A stretch of 64,000 nucleotides of DNA from Clostridiales bacterium UBA7285. GTDB lineage: Bacteria; Bacillota; Clostridia; Peptostreptococcales; Anaerovoracaceae. This document shows positions 34,546-44,200 of the stretch, piece after piece. A program made the position numbers and the translations under genes. Location: assembly GCA_002472145.1 (NCBI GenBank), contig DKRJ01000004.1, positions 35,824 to 99,823 on the forward strand, given 5' to 3'. Position 1 is the first letter of the stretch. The number at the start of each line of letters is the position of its first letter. The notes under the pieces are model-generated. The model worked only from the letters and a program-made list of their open reading frames with translations. It had not been told where the DNA came from and made no database searches.

Positions 34546-37500
34546 TCAACTCCTCTTCACTTCGACCATGTGGTAGCATTCGATGACGTCGCCTTCTTTG
34601 ATGTCGTTGTAGTCCTCGATGCCGATGCCGCACTCATAGCCCTGGGCGACTTCTTTCGCGTCGTCCTTGAAGCGCTTCAGAGAGGCGATCTTTCCCTCGT
34701 GTATTACAACGCCGTCGCGCACGAGCCTGATGTCCCCGTTCCTGACGATCTTGCCCTCTGTGACGTATGCGCCGCCCACGATGCCGATCCCAGGGACCTT
34801 GAACGTGTTCCTGATCTCGGCCTTGCCGAGGACTTCTTCCTTATACTCAGGCTCGAGCATGCCCTTCATGGCCGCTTCCACGTCGTTTATGACGTCGTAG
34901 ATGACCGTGTACGATCTGATCTCGACTCCGTCTCTGTCAGCCATCGCCTGCACCGCCGAGCTCGGCCTGACGTTGAATCCGATGATGACAGCCCCGGACG
35001 TTCCCGCGAGCATGATATCGGACTCCGTAACTGCGCCGACTCCCGAGTGGATGATGTTGACCTTGACCTCGTCGTTGTTGAGCTTTTCGAGTGAGGAGAC
35101 CACTGCTCCGATGGAGCCCTGGACGTCTCCCTTGATGATGAGGTTGAGTTCCTTGACCTCGCCCTCCTTCATCTGGCTGAAGAACTTCTCCAGCGACATG
35201 CTGGACGTCTTCTTCATGACCTCTTCCCTCATCCTTTCGGCGCGCTTGCCGGCGATTTCCTTTGCGACCTTGTCGCTGGAGACGGCGTTGAAGTCGTCGC
35301 CTGCCTGAGGTACGTCTGTAAGTCCGAGGACCTCCACGGCCGTCGAAGGGCCTGCCTTCTTGATGGTTTTGCCCTTATAATCGGTCATGAGCCTGATCCT
35401 GCCGGCGCACGTTCCCGCGACGATGCTCTGCCCCGACTGGAGCGTTCCGTTCATCACGAGCAATGTGGCGACAGGGCCCTTTGACTTATCGAGTCTGGCT
35501 TCGATGACTGAGCCCGAAGCGAGTCTGTTAGGATTTGCTTTAAGCTCGAGGACCTCTGCCTGCAGCAGTATCATCTCGAGCAGCGTGCTGATCCCCTCGC
35601 CTGTCTTTGCCGATACGGGTACGCTGATGACGTCTCCGCCGTAATCCTCGACGATGACGCCGTGGTCGGCGAGTTCCTGCTTTACTCTGTCAGGATTAGC
35701 GTGCGGCTTGTCCATTTTGTTGATGGCGACGATTATAGGTACGCCAGCCGCCTTTGCGTGGCTGATCGACTCTACCGTCTGAGGCATGACACCGTCGTCC
35801 GCGGCTACTACGAGGACCGCAATATCGGTGATATGCGCCCCGCGCGCACGCATCGCGGTGAAGGCCTCGTGTCCCGGCGTGTCGAGGAATACGATCTTCT
35901 GGCCGTTCACTCTCACCTCGGAGGCACCGATGTGCTGTGTGATGCCGCCGAATTCCTTTGCCGTGACGTTCGTCTTTCTGATGGCGTCGAGCAGTGAGGT
36001 CTTGCCGTGGTCTACGTGGCCCATTACGGTGATGATAGGCGGACGCGGCTTCAGGTCTTTTTCGTCGTCCGGCTCCAGGTCGAGTTCCTCTGCCTCGAGT
36101 TCCTCTTCCGTGTTATCCACGTTTGCGATATGGACGCTGATGCCCAGCTCATCCGCCAGCACGGATACGGTGTCCTCGTCGATATTCTGGTTGATATTTG
36201 CCATGATCCCGAGCTTCATGAGAGTCATGATGACCTTCGACGTTGAGATCTCGGTCTGCTCGCAGAAGCCCGCTACTGTGATAGGTACGTTCAAAACGAT
36301 AGTTCCTTCAGGAATGATGATCTGTTCTTCCGGCTCAGGTTCGGCCGTGTTCTTGTATTTCGCGTGTTTGTTGCGTGTCTGCTTCTCGAGGGATTTGCGC
36401 TCGAACTTATCGAACTTGTTATGCTGCTCGTGATCGAATCTCTCGTTCTGCTTCTTGCGGCCGCCCTGCCTGGATGCGTCAGGTCTGGAGTCGTTCCTGC
36501 CCTGGGCAGTTCCGCCGCGCCTCTGGTCGCGGGAATCTCCAGGCCTCTGAGGTGCTGAGCCCTGACGCGGACGTCTTTCGCCGCCGCGCTCCGGTCTGCC
36601 CTGTCTGGAGCCGCGCTCCTGCTGCGTCCTGGCCGTTCCCGGTCTGCGCCTTTCGCTTGACGAAGGCTTAAGCTGTTCGTCCTCGCTGGCGCGCCTTATG
36701 ATCTTAAGGCCGGCAGGCGGTCTGTCTTCGCGTTTTGCCGACGTCTGCGCGGCCGCATGAGGCTCTCCTGACGTCTCGCGCGCAGGCTTGCGGGCGGGTG
36801 CCGGTTTATCCGAAGGTGATGCCTCAGAAGGCTTTGATGCCGTTGACGGCTTTGACGCCGCGGACGGTTTCTGTGCCTCGGCTTCGTTCCCCGCCGTTTT
36901 AGCCGGCTTTGCCCCGGCCGGAGCCTCTTTCGGCCCCTGCTCCGCCTTTGCGGAAGTTGCGGAAGGCTTCTCCTGAGACGGCGTCTTCTCCGCAGTCTGT
37001 GCCTTTTCGGAGGCTGCCTGTTTTTCGGCCGCAGGTGCTGTATTGCCTGAGTCTGTCGGCGAGGCGGCAGGCTTCGCGGCTGTTTCGGCTCTGGCCGCGG
37101 ACGACGCTGTCCCGGCCGGTTCGGCCTTTTCGGATTTTCCCGCTTTTACAGGCTCTTCGGGCTCTTGCTCGGCTGCAGGTGGGGCCGCATGGGCGGCTGC
37201 CGCTTCCGCTGGCTTTGCTTCTTCCTCATTTTTCTTTTCGGAGGCTTCCTTGACAGCCTTCTCTCGGTTGTCGAGGAAGTCGGAGTTTACTCTCGGTTTG
37301 CCGATGAACGGACGCCTGCGTCCAGCCGCCGCATTCTGAGGCGCCTCGGTTGAAGCGCTCTGAGAAGTCTCGGCAGCGGGCTTTGCAGGCTCTGCCGCCG
37401 GACTTGCCGGCTTCTTCGGGGCCGCCTTCGGGACTGCCTTCGGTTCCGGTTCCGAAGCTTTCTTTGCCGGCGCCTTCGAGACAGATTCGGCGGTTTTCTT

Positions 37501-37674
37501 TGCCGGCGACTTCGGCGCAGACCCGGACTTGCCGAACGTCTTCTCGATTTTTCCGGCCTGATCGTCGGTCAGGTTGTTCATGTGGCTCTTAAGTTCTATG
37601 CCGGTTTCCTGCGCATGGCTGATGACTTCTTTGCTCGTCACGTTAAGTTTCTTAGCGAGTTCAAATACTTTCAT
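34546..37674 (-). CDS. infB: Translation initiation factor IF-2
   Basis: IF-2 is the GTPase that places initiator tRNA on the 30S subunit. The G domain begins near residue 550 with GHVDHGKTS, then DTPGHEAF and NKMDKP; the C-terminal domains follow with [18 protein letters not shown] near the end. An IF2_N helix bundle is at the very start ([21 protein letters not shown], shortened). Between about 50 and 440 is a long Ala/Pro/Lys/Glu/Ser-rich then Arg/Gly/Gln-rich linker, making the protein large (1042 residues). GC-rich repeats encode this linker, which is variable in the family. Confidence 0.97.
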   Translation of the reverse strand: MKVFELAKKLNVTSKEVISHAQETGIELKSHMNNLTDDQAGKIEKTFGKSGSAPKSPAKKTAESVSKAPAKKASEPEPKAVPKAAPKKPASPAAEPAKPAAETSQSASTEAPQNAAAGRRRPFIGKPRVNSDFLDNREKAVKEASEKKNEEEAKPAEAAAAHAAPPAAEQEPEEPVKAGKSEKAEPAGTASSAARAETAAKPAASPTDSGNTAPAAEKQAASEKAQTAEKTPSQEKPSATSAKAEQGPKEAPAGAKPAKTAGNEAEAQKPSAASKPSTASKPSEASPSDKPAPARKPARETSGEPHAAAQTSAKREDRPPAGLKIIRRASEDEQLKPSSSERRRPGTARTQQERGSRQGRPERGGERRPRQGSAPQRPGDSRDQRRGGTAQGRNDSRPDASRQGGRKKQNERFDHEQHNKFDKFERKSLEKQTRNKHAKYKNTAEPEPEEQIIIPEGTIVLNVPITVAGFCEQTEISTSKVIMTLMKLGIMANINQNIDEDTVSVLADELGISVHIANVDNTEEELEAEELDLEPDDEKDLKPRPPIITVMGHVDHGKTSLLDAIRKTNVTAKEFGGITQHIGASEVRVNGQKIVFLDTPGHEAFTAMRARGAHITDIAVLVVAADDGVMPQTVESISHAKAAGVPIIVAINKMDKPHANPDRVKQELADHGVIVEDYGGDVISVPVSAKTGEGISTLLEMILLQAEVLELKANPNRLASGSVIEARLDKSKGPVATLLVMNGTLQSGQSIVAGTCAGRIRLMTDYKGKTIKKAGPSTAVEVLGLTDVPQAGDDFNAVSSDKVAKEIAGKRAERMREEVMKKTSSMSLEKFFSQMKEGEVKELNLIIKGDVQGSIGAVVSSLEKLNNDEVKVNIIHSGVGAVTESDIMLAGTSGAVIIGFNVRPSSAVQAMADRDGVEIRSYTVIYDVINDVEAAMKGMLEPEYKEEVLGKAEIRNTFKVPGIGIVGGAYVTEGKIVRNGDIRLVRDGVVIHEGKIASLKRFKDDAKEVAQGYECGIGIEDYNDIKEGDVIECYHMVEVKRS

Positions 37675-38011
37675 CGTGTGCGGTCACCGTCCTTTCTGAT
37701 TGAATAAGGTCAATCTCCTTTTTTATACTTTCAGCAAATCCGCGATCTGTGATCCCGAATATCCCTTTGTCCGTCTTCCCCGTCGCGTGCGACAGGACCG
37801 GCGCGCTGCCGTACCGTCTGCAGTCGATCCCGCGTGATCTGCACTTTGAGATCATCTTACCGCTCGAGTTCTCTCCGACCTCCTCCGCTATTATCAGGAG
37901 TTTCAGGCTGCCCGACTCGATCGCGGAGAGGCACGTGTTGTATCCGGTCATGAGCTTCCGCGCTCTCGCGGCGAGTCCCATGAGGCCGAGCACTCTTTCA
38001 TCTCGTGTCAC
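37661..38011 (-). CDS. ylxQ: YlxQ-type L7Ae/L30e-family RNA-binding protein
   Basis: The 116-residue protein has the L7Ae-like fold pattern: [15 protein letters not shown] (here [12 protein letters not shown]), [15 protein letters not shown] and a [14 protein letters not shown] end. Relatives bind kink-turn RNA. Its place between ylxR and infB in the nusA operon is diagnostic of YlxQ. It overlaps infB by 14 bases and ylxR by 4. Confidence 0.92.
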   Translation of the reverse strand: MTRDERVLGLMGLAARARKLMTGYNTCLSAIESGSLKLLIIAEEVGENSSGKMISKCRSRGIDCRRYGSAPVLSHATGKTDKGIFGITDRGFAESIKKEIDLIQSERTVTAHDESI

Positions 38012-38337
38012 TTTCGGCCTCCTTCGTTCCTTCGCGTCGTGTCGTTTCGATCATCGCCGCCCTCCTCTGCACGTGTGAGCGCTTCGATCCGGCGCCTCAG
38101 ATCGTCGAGCGACTCATCGCTGACGTTCGTCCTGAAAGTCCTGGAGAATGAGCGCTTTTTGCGCGCAGCCTCAAAACACTCGGGGCATCTGCAGAGATAC
38201 GCGCCTCTGCCATGAGCCCTTCCTGTCGCGTCGACACGCGGCACTCCATCCTCGAGCACGATCCTGATGAGTTCTCTCTGCGGTTTTGACTGCATGCATC
38301 CGATGCAGCGTCTGTAGGGTTCGCTTTTACTCGACAT
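38008..38337 (-). CDS. ylxR: YlxR (DUF448) RNA-binding protein
   Basis: The 109-residue protein starts MSSKSEPYRRCIGCMQSKP and has GRGAYLCRCPECFEAARKK, the conserved core of YlxR. It is a small nucleic-acid-binding protein of the nusA operon. The ATG at 38337 is chosen by homology; the frame upstream runs through nusA. It overlaps the nusA stop by 11 bases. The Arg/Glu/Asp-rich tail of 25 residues is not conserved. Confidence 0.93.
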   Translation of the reverse strand: MSSKSEPYRRCIGCMQSKPQRELIRIVLEDGVPRVDATGRAHGRGAYLCRCPECFEAARKKRSFSRTFRTNVSDESLDDLRRRIEALTRAEEGGDDRNDTTRRNEGGRK

Positions 38338-39601
38338 TGTCCTCGCTTTTCTGCTCTTCCGCCGGGTTTTCGTCAGCGGCTTCTTCAGCTGGCTCCGTGT
38401 CAGCAGGCTCCGCGTCCGGCGCGGTTTCTTCAGCAGGTTCCGCGTCCAGCGCGGCTTCATCCGCAGGCTCGTCATATTCCTGATCGTCCGGCGCGTCTTC
38501 GCCCTGCACGTCACCGTACTTTTCAAACGCATCGCGCAGGTCGCCGATCACCGGCTCCTCGTCTGTGCCGTAATACTGCGAATGGCTCTTGATATCTATC
38601 TTCCAGCCGCTGACCTTAGCGGCGAGCCTTACGTTCTGGCCCTCTTTGCCGATCGCCAGCGAAAGCTGATAATCAGGGACTATGGCCGTGGCGATCCTCT
38701 GCTCCTCGTCGATGAAGACTTCCTCTACCTTCGCAGGGCTGAGCACGTTAGCGATGAGTTCCTCCGGATCGTCGCTCCACGCGATGATATCGATCTTCTC
38801 GCCCGAGAGTTCGTCTACGACCGCCTGGACTCTGTTCCCGCGCGTTCCGACGCATGCTCCGACCGGGTCGACGTCCTCGAATTCCGTCGCGACGGCGATC
38901 TTTGTCCTCGAACCTGCCTCACGGGCGATCCCCTTGATCTCGACCGTTCCGTCCTGGATCTCCGGGACCTCGAGTTCGAACAGCCTCTTCACGAGCCCCG
39001 GATGGGAGCGCGAAAGGAAGACCTGCGGGCCCTTAGCCTGGCGCTTCACGTCCATGATATATGCTTTGAGCCTGTCGTTTATGTTGAACCTCTCGCCCGG
39101 GACCTGCTCCTTGGCAGGGAGTATGCCCTCTGTGCTTCCGATATCGACAAAGAGCGTACTGCCGCTCTTGCGCTGCACTATACCTGTAACGATCTCGCCC
39201 TGACGGTCTTTGAAATCGTCGAATACGATGCCTCTCTCGGCCTCGCGGATCTTCTGCACGACGACCTGCTTTGCCGTCTGAGCCGCGACTCTGCCGAAAT
39301 CATCCGCCGAGATCTCAAACTCGATATAGTCCCCGACCTCGTAGCGCGGATCGATCTCCTGCGCCTCGGCGAGAGTCATCTGGGTCGCCTCGTCAGTGAT
39401 CTCGTCGACGACGTCGATCTTCGAGAGGACGGCGACTTCGCCCGTCACTTCATTCACATCTACGCGGATATTCGCTGTCGTTCCGTAGTTTTTCTTATAT
39501 GCCGCTACGAGAGCCGACTCGATCGCTTCAAGAAGAACCGACTTAGGAATGTGTTTTTCTTTTTCGAGATCGTCCAGCGCGTCAATGAATTCTCTGTTCA
39601 T
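38327..39601 (-). CDS. nusA: Transcription termination/antitermination factor NusA
   Basis: NusA binds RNA polymerase and modulates pausing and termination. In 424 residues there is an N-terminal polymerase-binding domain (NREFIDALDDLEKEKHI), an S1 domain (about 135-200, GEIVTGIVQRKSGSTLFVDIG) and two KH domains with GACVGTRGNRVQAVV and LAIGKEGQNVRLAAKVSGW. The last 75 residues are an acidic Glu/Ala/Pro tail, longer than the Bacillus protein (371), without the AR repeats of E. coli. Confidence 0.96.
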   Translation of the reverse strand: MNREFIDALDDLEKEKHIPKSVLLEAIESALVAAYKKNYGTTANIRVDVNEVTGEVAVLSKIDVVDEITDEATQMTLAEAQEIDPRYEVGDYIEFEISADDFGRVAAQTAKQVVVQKIREAERGIVFDDFKDRQGEIVTGIVQRKSGSTLFVDIGSTEGILPAKEQVPGERFNINDRLKAYIMDVKRQAKGPQVFLSRSHPGLVKRLFELEVPEIQDGTVEIKGIAREAGSRTKIAVATEFEDVDPVGACVGTRGNRVQAVVDELSGEKIDIIAWSDDPEELIANVLSPAKVEEVFIDEEQRIATAIVPDYQLSLAIGKEGQNVRLAAKVSGWKIDIKSHSQYYGTDEEPVIGDLRDAFEKYGDVQGEDAPDDQEYDEPADEAALDAEPAEETAPDAEPADTEPAEEAADENPAEEQKSEDNVE

Positions 39602-39655
39602 TTTTTTGTTTTCCTCCGTATTGAGTTGTTATGGTTAACTGTTTATGTTCTTCTG

Positions 39656-40132
39656 TCAGAACGTTATCGCCAGATTTATTCCGGCGATGTTTTTAAGCGG
39701 GATCTCGAACGTGTCACCGTCTTCCGCGTCTTCGCGCGCCAGGGTGACGTTCTTCCCGTCGAAGCCCGCGAGCCTCGCAGTCAGTTTTCTGCTGCCCCCG
39801 AACGCTTCGTAGAGCTTAACGTCGACGAGCTGCCCCATGCATTTTTCGAAGTGCTCCGGACGCGTGAGTTTCCTGTCCATGCCCGGGGAACTCACCTCGA
39901 GTACGTAGTTCTGCGGGATAGGGTCCTCCGCGTCGAGCCTGTCCGAAAGGTAATTGCTGACGAGTTCGCAGTCGTCGGTCGTGACTCCGCCCTCCGAACG
40001 ATCAATGAAGACCCTGAGATAGTAGTCCGGGCCTTCCTTTACGAACGCGGCGTCCCAGAGGTATAGCCCGTTCGGCGCGAGGAAGTCTTTTAAATTTTCC
40101 TCGACAAAAGCGACCGCTTTTCCTGATGCCAT
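39656..40132 (-). CDS. rimP: Ribosome maturation factor RimP
   Basis: RimP assists 30S assembly. The 158 residues include LRVFIDRSEGGVTTDDCELVS, LEVSSPGMDRKLTRPEHFE and a C-terminal SH3-like part (DVKLYEAFGG), all typical. The ATG at 40132 is chosen since GGGG lies 6 bases upstream and the earlier open frame covers the leader hairpin. It leads the rimP-nusA-ylxR-ylxQ-infB-rbfA-nrnA-truB-ribF run. Confidence 0.95.
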   Translation of the reverse strand: MASGKAVAFVEENLKDFLAPNGLYLWDAAFVKEGPDYYLRVFIDRSEGGVTTDDCELVSNYLSDRLDAEDPIPQNYVLEVSSPGMDRKLTRPEHFEKCMGQLVDVKLYEAFGGSRKLTARLAGFDGKNVTLAREDAEDGDTFEIPLKNIAGINLAITF

Positions 40133-40149
40133 TTTTTCCCCGATAAAAC

Positions 40150-40177
40150 TTGAAGAGTGGGCGGTCCCACTCTTCAA
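40150..40177 (-). promoter_or_regulatory. rimP leader hairpin
   Basis: A perfect 12-bp inverted repeat (40150-40161 and 40166-40177, four-base loop) lies between promoter and rimP. Similar GAGTGGG/CCCACTC hairpins precede rimP in many Firmicutes. Here only GTTTTATC follows, so it would be a weak terminator and may act as a regulatory or stabilising element. Confidence 0.8.
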
Positions 40178-40200
40178 CGATTGCAATATTTGACGCGACA

Positions 40201-40230
40201 ATAGTATCACACCGCACGGGGATATGTCAA
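40201..40230 (-). promoter_or_regulatory. Promoter of the rimP-nusA-infB operon
   Basis: TTGACA (40225-40230, minus strand), an 18-bp spacer and TACTAT (40201-40206). Confidence 0.85.
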
Positions 40231-40314
40231 CCCCGGGCGGCTCTCGAAGCCCGATGTCTGCGCGCCGTGGCGTGCCGACGCGGCGTGGATCGGTGAAATT
40301 CAGGGGGTTTCACA

Positions 40315-40704
40315 CTATTTCTTCAGAGAATCCCTGATTTCCGTGAGGAGTTTCACCTCTTCCGAAGGCTCTGCCGGCGCAGGCTCCTCTTCCTTCTCCT
40401 TTGCCATTTTTTCCTTCATCCTGTTGAAAGAGCGCATGATGAGGAAGAGCACCAGGGCTACGAGCAGGAAGTTGATGATCGCCTGGATGAAATTGCCTAT
40501 CATGAGCTGGGCGTCGCCGACGTTGACAGAAAGCGCCGAGAAGTCGATGCCGCCGCAGATCATTCCGATCACAGGGCCTATGATGTCCGATACGAGCGAA
40601 TTGATGATCGCCGTGAACGCGCCGCCGATGATGATGCCGACTGCCATGGACATGACGTCACCCTTGCTGATGAACTTTTTGAATTCAGCGATAAAACTTT
40701 TCAT
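40315..40704 (-). CDS. mscL: Large-conductance mechanosensitive channel MscL
   Basis: MscL opens under membrane tension and releases solutes on osmotic downshock. The 129 residues start with the N-terminal amphipathic helix (EFKKFISKGDVMSMAVGII), followed by TM1 with GGAFTAIINSLVSDII, TM2 (about 67-90) and a cytoplasmic helix. Size fits the family. It overlaps the 3' end of the LytTR gene upstream by 20 bases. Confidence 0.96.
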   Translation of the reverse strand: MKSFIAEFKKFISKGDVMSMAVGIIIGGAFTAIINSLVSDIIGPVIGMICGGIDFSALSVNVGDAQLMIGNFIQAIINFLLVALVLFLIMRSFNRMKEKMAKEKEEEPAPAEPSEEVKLLTEIRDSLKK

Positions 40705-41050
40705 TTTTCAAGATCCTTTCTTCACGAATTTTCAGGTATCGGTAGAAGATCTGCCGCGCCTTGATACACGTATCCCTTCCGGTCAGGAGTTTCTTTCCGC
40801 AGTCAAAGTCGATCTCGTCGCCGACGCTTACGACATGGGAAAAATTTACGTAGCAGCCCGCAAGTATCGGCTTGAAATCGTCACACAGGAGCGGAGCGAT
40901 GTTCCTGATGCTCTCATAGTACGAAAACGTCCCGTCCGCAGTCTCCAGTACGACGACCCGGTTCCTGCGTATGATGTACAGAACGTCCCGCTGCATCACC
41001 TTTGTCACGTAATGACCGTTTTTTACAGGAAAAAACAGATCCTCTTCCAT
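40685..41050 (-). CDS. LytTR-type DNA-binding domain protein (stand-alone)
   Basis: The 121-residue protein looks like an isolated LytTR domain: a strand pattern with RDVLYIIRRNRVVVLETADG, then YYESIRNIAPLL, and CYVNFSHVVSV, equivalent to the HRSYLVNLxxV element of LytTR proteins. There is no receiver or membrane domain, so any sensor is separate. The gene overlaps mscL by 20 bases, suggesting that the regulator and the channel are made together. The family call is by pattern only. Confidence 0.65.
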   Translation of the reverse strand: MEEDLFFPVKNGHYVTKVMQRDVLYIIRRNRVVVLETADGTFSYYESIRNIAPLLCDDFKPILAGCYVNFSHVVSVGDEIDFDCGKKLLTGRDTCIKARQIFYRYLKIREERILKNEKFYR

Positions 41051-41118
41051 ATATATTCCACTCTTCTTCAGAAATATTTATCAGGAAACGATTTTTTCCT
41101 AATAATATTATTCCCGAG

Positions 41119-41143
41119 AAAAACGGAATTCCGTATGAATTCC
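41119..41143 (-). terminator. Probable terminator of the polC operon
   Basis: On the minus strand a 7-bp GGAATTC/GAATTCC stem with a 5-base loop is followed by G and five T residues, 60 bases past the polC stop. An AATAATATTATT palindrome at 41101-41112 lies beyond it, before the LytTR gene. Confidence 0.55.
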
Positions 41144-41203
41144 CGGCTTCATGGGGATAATGTACGCGTCCTGACCGGGGAAGCGTCAAAATATTTCACT
41201 GCG

Positions 41204-44200
41204 TTAAAGAAAGCACAGCTGGTCGGTTTCCTGCATCCCGTCGAAAGCTCCGTACTTTCTGAGCGATTCCACAGCCGTCTTATTCAGCTTTGCGCGCGTC
41301 ACAGCTTCTTCGACCGTATCGAAAGGCTTTTCTCTGTACGCCTCGACAAGCGACCTGGCGGCAGATTCGCCGAGACCTTCCAGAGCCGAGAAAGCTGGTA
41401 TCACCTTTCCGTCCGAAACAGTGAACCGGACGCCGTCTGAAACGCCGAGGGCCGGTTTCCCGAACTCGAATCCGCGGGCGTACATCTCGTAGGCGATCTC
41501 GAAAACGTCTGATCTGTCCTTATCCTTTGCCGTAGCGTTCCTGCCCATAGCCGCTATCGCCTCGATGCTGTCGAGGCACGCCTGCTTTCCTTTAAAGATG
41601 CTGTCCGCGTCGAACGCGGAGGCTGAGGCCGTGAATACGGTGGCGTAGAATTCGAGCGGGTAGTACACCTTGAACCACGCCATCCTGAACGACATCATGA
41701 CGTATGCGGCGGCGTGGGCGCGCGGGAACAGATACTGCAGCTTATCGCACGAGTCTATGTACCACTGTGGAACGCCGTGCTCGTGCATCATCTCGAGCTG
41801 GTCATCCCTGAGCGGCCTGTTCTTGCGCACGTCCTCCATTATCTTGAACGAGGCTTCGTTCGGAAGACCCTTCTGGATCAGGTATCGCATGATGTCGTCA
41901 CGCGTGGAAATGACCTCGTCGATAGTCGCGGTGCCGTTTTTGATATAGTCCTGAGCGTTGTTTTTCCAGACGTCCGTCCCGTGTGAAAATCCGGAGATCT
42001 TAACGAGATCCCCCAGGCGTTCCGGCTTTACGTCGTCGAGCATCTGGCGGACGAAGCGTGTTCCGAATTCAGGTATGGCATACGTGCCGTGGACGAATTT
42101 ATAGTCCGGGTCCTTTATGTCCAGAGCCTCGGTATTTCTGAAGATGCTGAGGACCTTCCGGTCTCCGAGGTCTATCGACAGAGGATCTATCCCCGTCATG
42201 TCCTGCAGCTGTCTGATCATCGAAGGTATGTTATGCCCTAAAATATCGAGTTTCAGCAGGTTCTTGTCTATCTTATGATAATCGAAATGCGTCGTCACGA
42301 TGTCCGATCCGGTAGAGTTTGCCGGACGCTGCACCGGGCAGAATTCGATGATGTCATGGTCGTCCGGTACGATCACGATGCCGCCCGGGTGCTGTCCCGT
42401 GGTGCGCTTGACGCCTACACACCCCTTTGCCAGTCTGACTAGTTCCGTAGGGCTGACGGGAATGTTCCTGTTCTCGGCGTACTTGCGCACGAACGCCTTA
42501 GCCGTATCCTCCTGTATCGACAGGACAGTGCCCGCCTTGTAGACGTTCTTGTCGCCGAAGATCGTTCCCACGTATCTGTGCGCGACAGGCTGTTCCTCGC
42601 CTGCGAAGTTGAGGTCGATATCCGGCTCCTTGTCTCCCTTGAAGCCGAGGAACGTGGCAAACGGGATCGAGAAGCCGTCCTTTGCCATCTTAGTACCGCA
42701 CTCAGGGCAGTCCTTGTCCGGCATATCGGCGCCGACTTCGTATTTATCCGGATCGCCCCATTCGACGTGCCTGCACTTCGGGCATCTGTAATGAGGAGGA
42801 AGAGGGTTCACTTCCGTGATGCCTGCCATGGTGGCGGCAAAGGAAGAACCTACCGATCCTCTGGAACCGACGAGATACCCGTCATCGAGAGATTTTTTTA
42901 CGAGCATCTGGGCCGACACGTACATGACGGCGTAGCCGTTCCCTATGATGGAGTTGAGTTCGGTGTCGAGCCTGTCCTGTATGAGTTCAGGCAGCGGGTC
43001 TCCGTACAGTTCCCTGGCGCGTGACATGCACGTATCCCTCAGGATCTCATCGGCGTGCGGGATCTTAGGAGGGTACTTCCCCTTAGGCACAGGCCGGATC
43101 CCGTCCGATATCATGTCTGCGATCTTATTCGTGTTTTCGACGACTACCTCGTATGCGACGTCATCTCCGAGGTATGAGAATTCCTCGAGCATCTCCGCGG
43201 TGGTGCGCAGGTACAGGCCTTCTCCGCTCTCCGTCTTATCGAATCCCATCCCAGCCTGGATCACGTCACGGTAGATCGCGTCGCCGGGGTTTTCGTAGTG
43301 AGCGTCCGTGGTGGCGGCCGTGAGTTTACCGAGGCGGCGTCCGCACTCTATGATGCGCCTGTTGTTGTCGCGGAGTTTTTCCTCGTCGGCCGTTCCTTCG
43401 GCGATCATGAATCTGTTGTTGATGAGCGGCTGTATCTCGAGGTAGTCGTAGAAAGAGGCTATCTCATCGAGTTCCGCGTCGTCCGCTCCGCGAGCGACGG
43501 CACTGTAGACCTCGCCGGCCTGACAGGCCGATCCGATGATCAGCCCGCTCCGGTATTTGTTGATGACCGACTTCGGCAGCCTCGGCCGCTTGTAGAAGTA
43601 GTCGATGTGAGAGACGGACACGAGCTTATACAGGTTTTTAAGGCCCTCCTGCGTCGCGGCGAGCAGAATGATATGATACGTCGGCTTGCGCTTGTACTCT
43701 ATCGTACCGTCTTCTCTGACGCAGTCGGAATCGTCGAGGACGTACCCCTCCATGCCGTAGATGATCTTGATGTGCTTAGGATCATTTTTGTCTCCCGCTA
43801 GTTTGTCCGCTGCATCCGCGGCGTCCGGGAAACTCTGGACCACGCCGTGATCCGTGATCGCGACTGCGGGCTGCCCCCAGCGCGCGGCTGTCATAACGAC
43901 GTTCTTTACGTCCGAGAGCCCGTCCATCGCGCTCATTTTAGTATGGCAGTGAAGTTCTACTCTCTTCTTTCCTTCGTACGTCTCGACGCGTTCCTCCGCC
44001 TGTCCGCGCTCTATTCCGTCCGCCCTGATCGTGAGCATATTGTCGTAGGTGTCCCATTCGGCGCTCCCGTGGACTTTCACGAAATCCCCGTCGGAGAGGC
44101 TGCGCTCCAGTTCAGCCCATTTCTCGCTGGTGAGGAACATCTTAAGCGCCAGGCTGGTCCTGTCGTCCGTGATGTATATAGTGACGAGCGTGCTGCCGCT

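Noticed and set aside
38582..40066. 494-codon plus-strand open frame
   Set aside because: Antisense shadow of nusA and rimP, with no ribosome binding site or family resemblance.
41095..41143. Insertion-sequence ends
   Set aside because: The short inverted repeats (GGAATTC, AATAATATTATT) are not accompanied by a transposase or target duplications. No insertion sequence, integrase or attachment site was recognised anywhere in the window.
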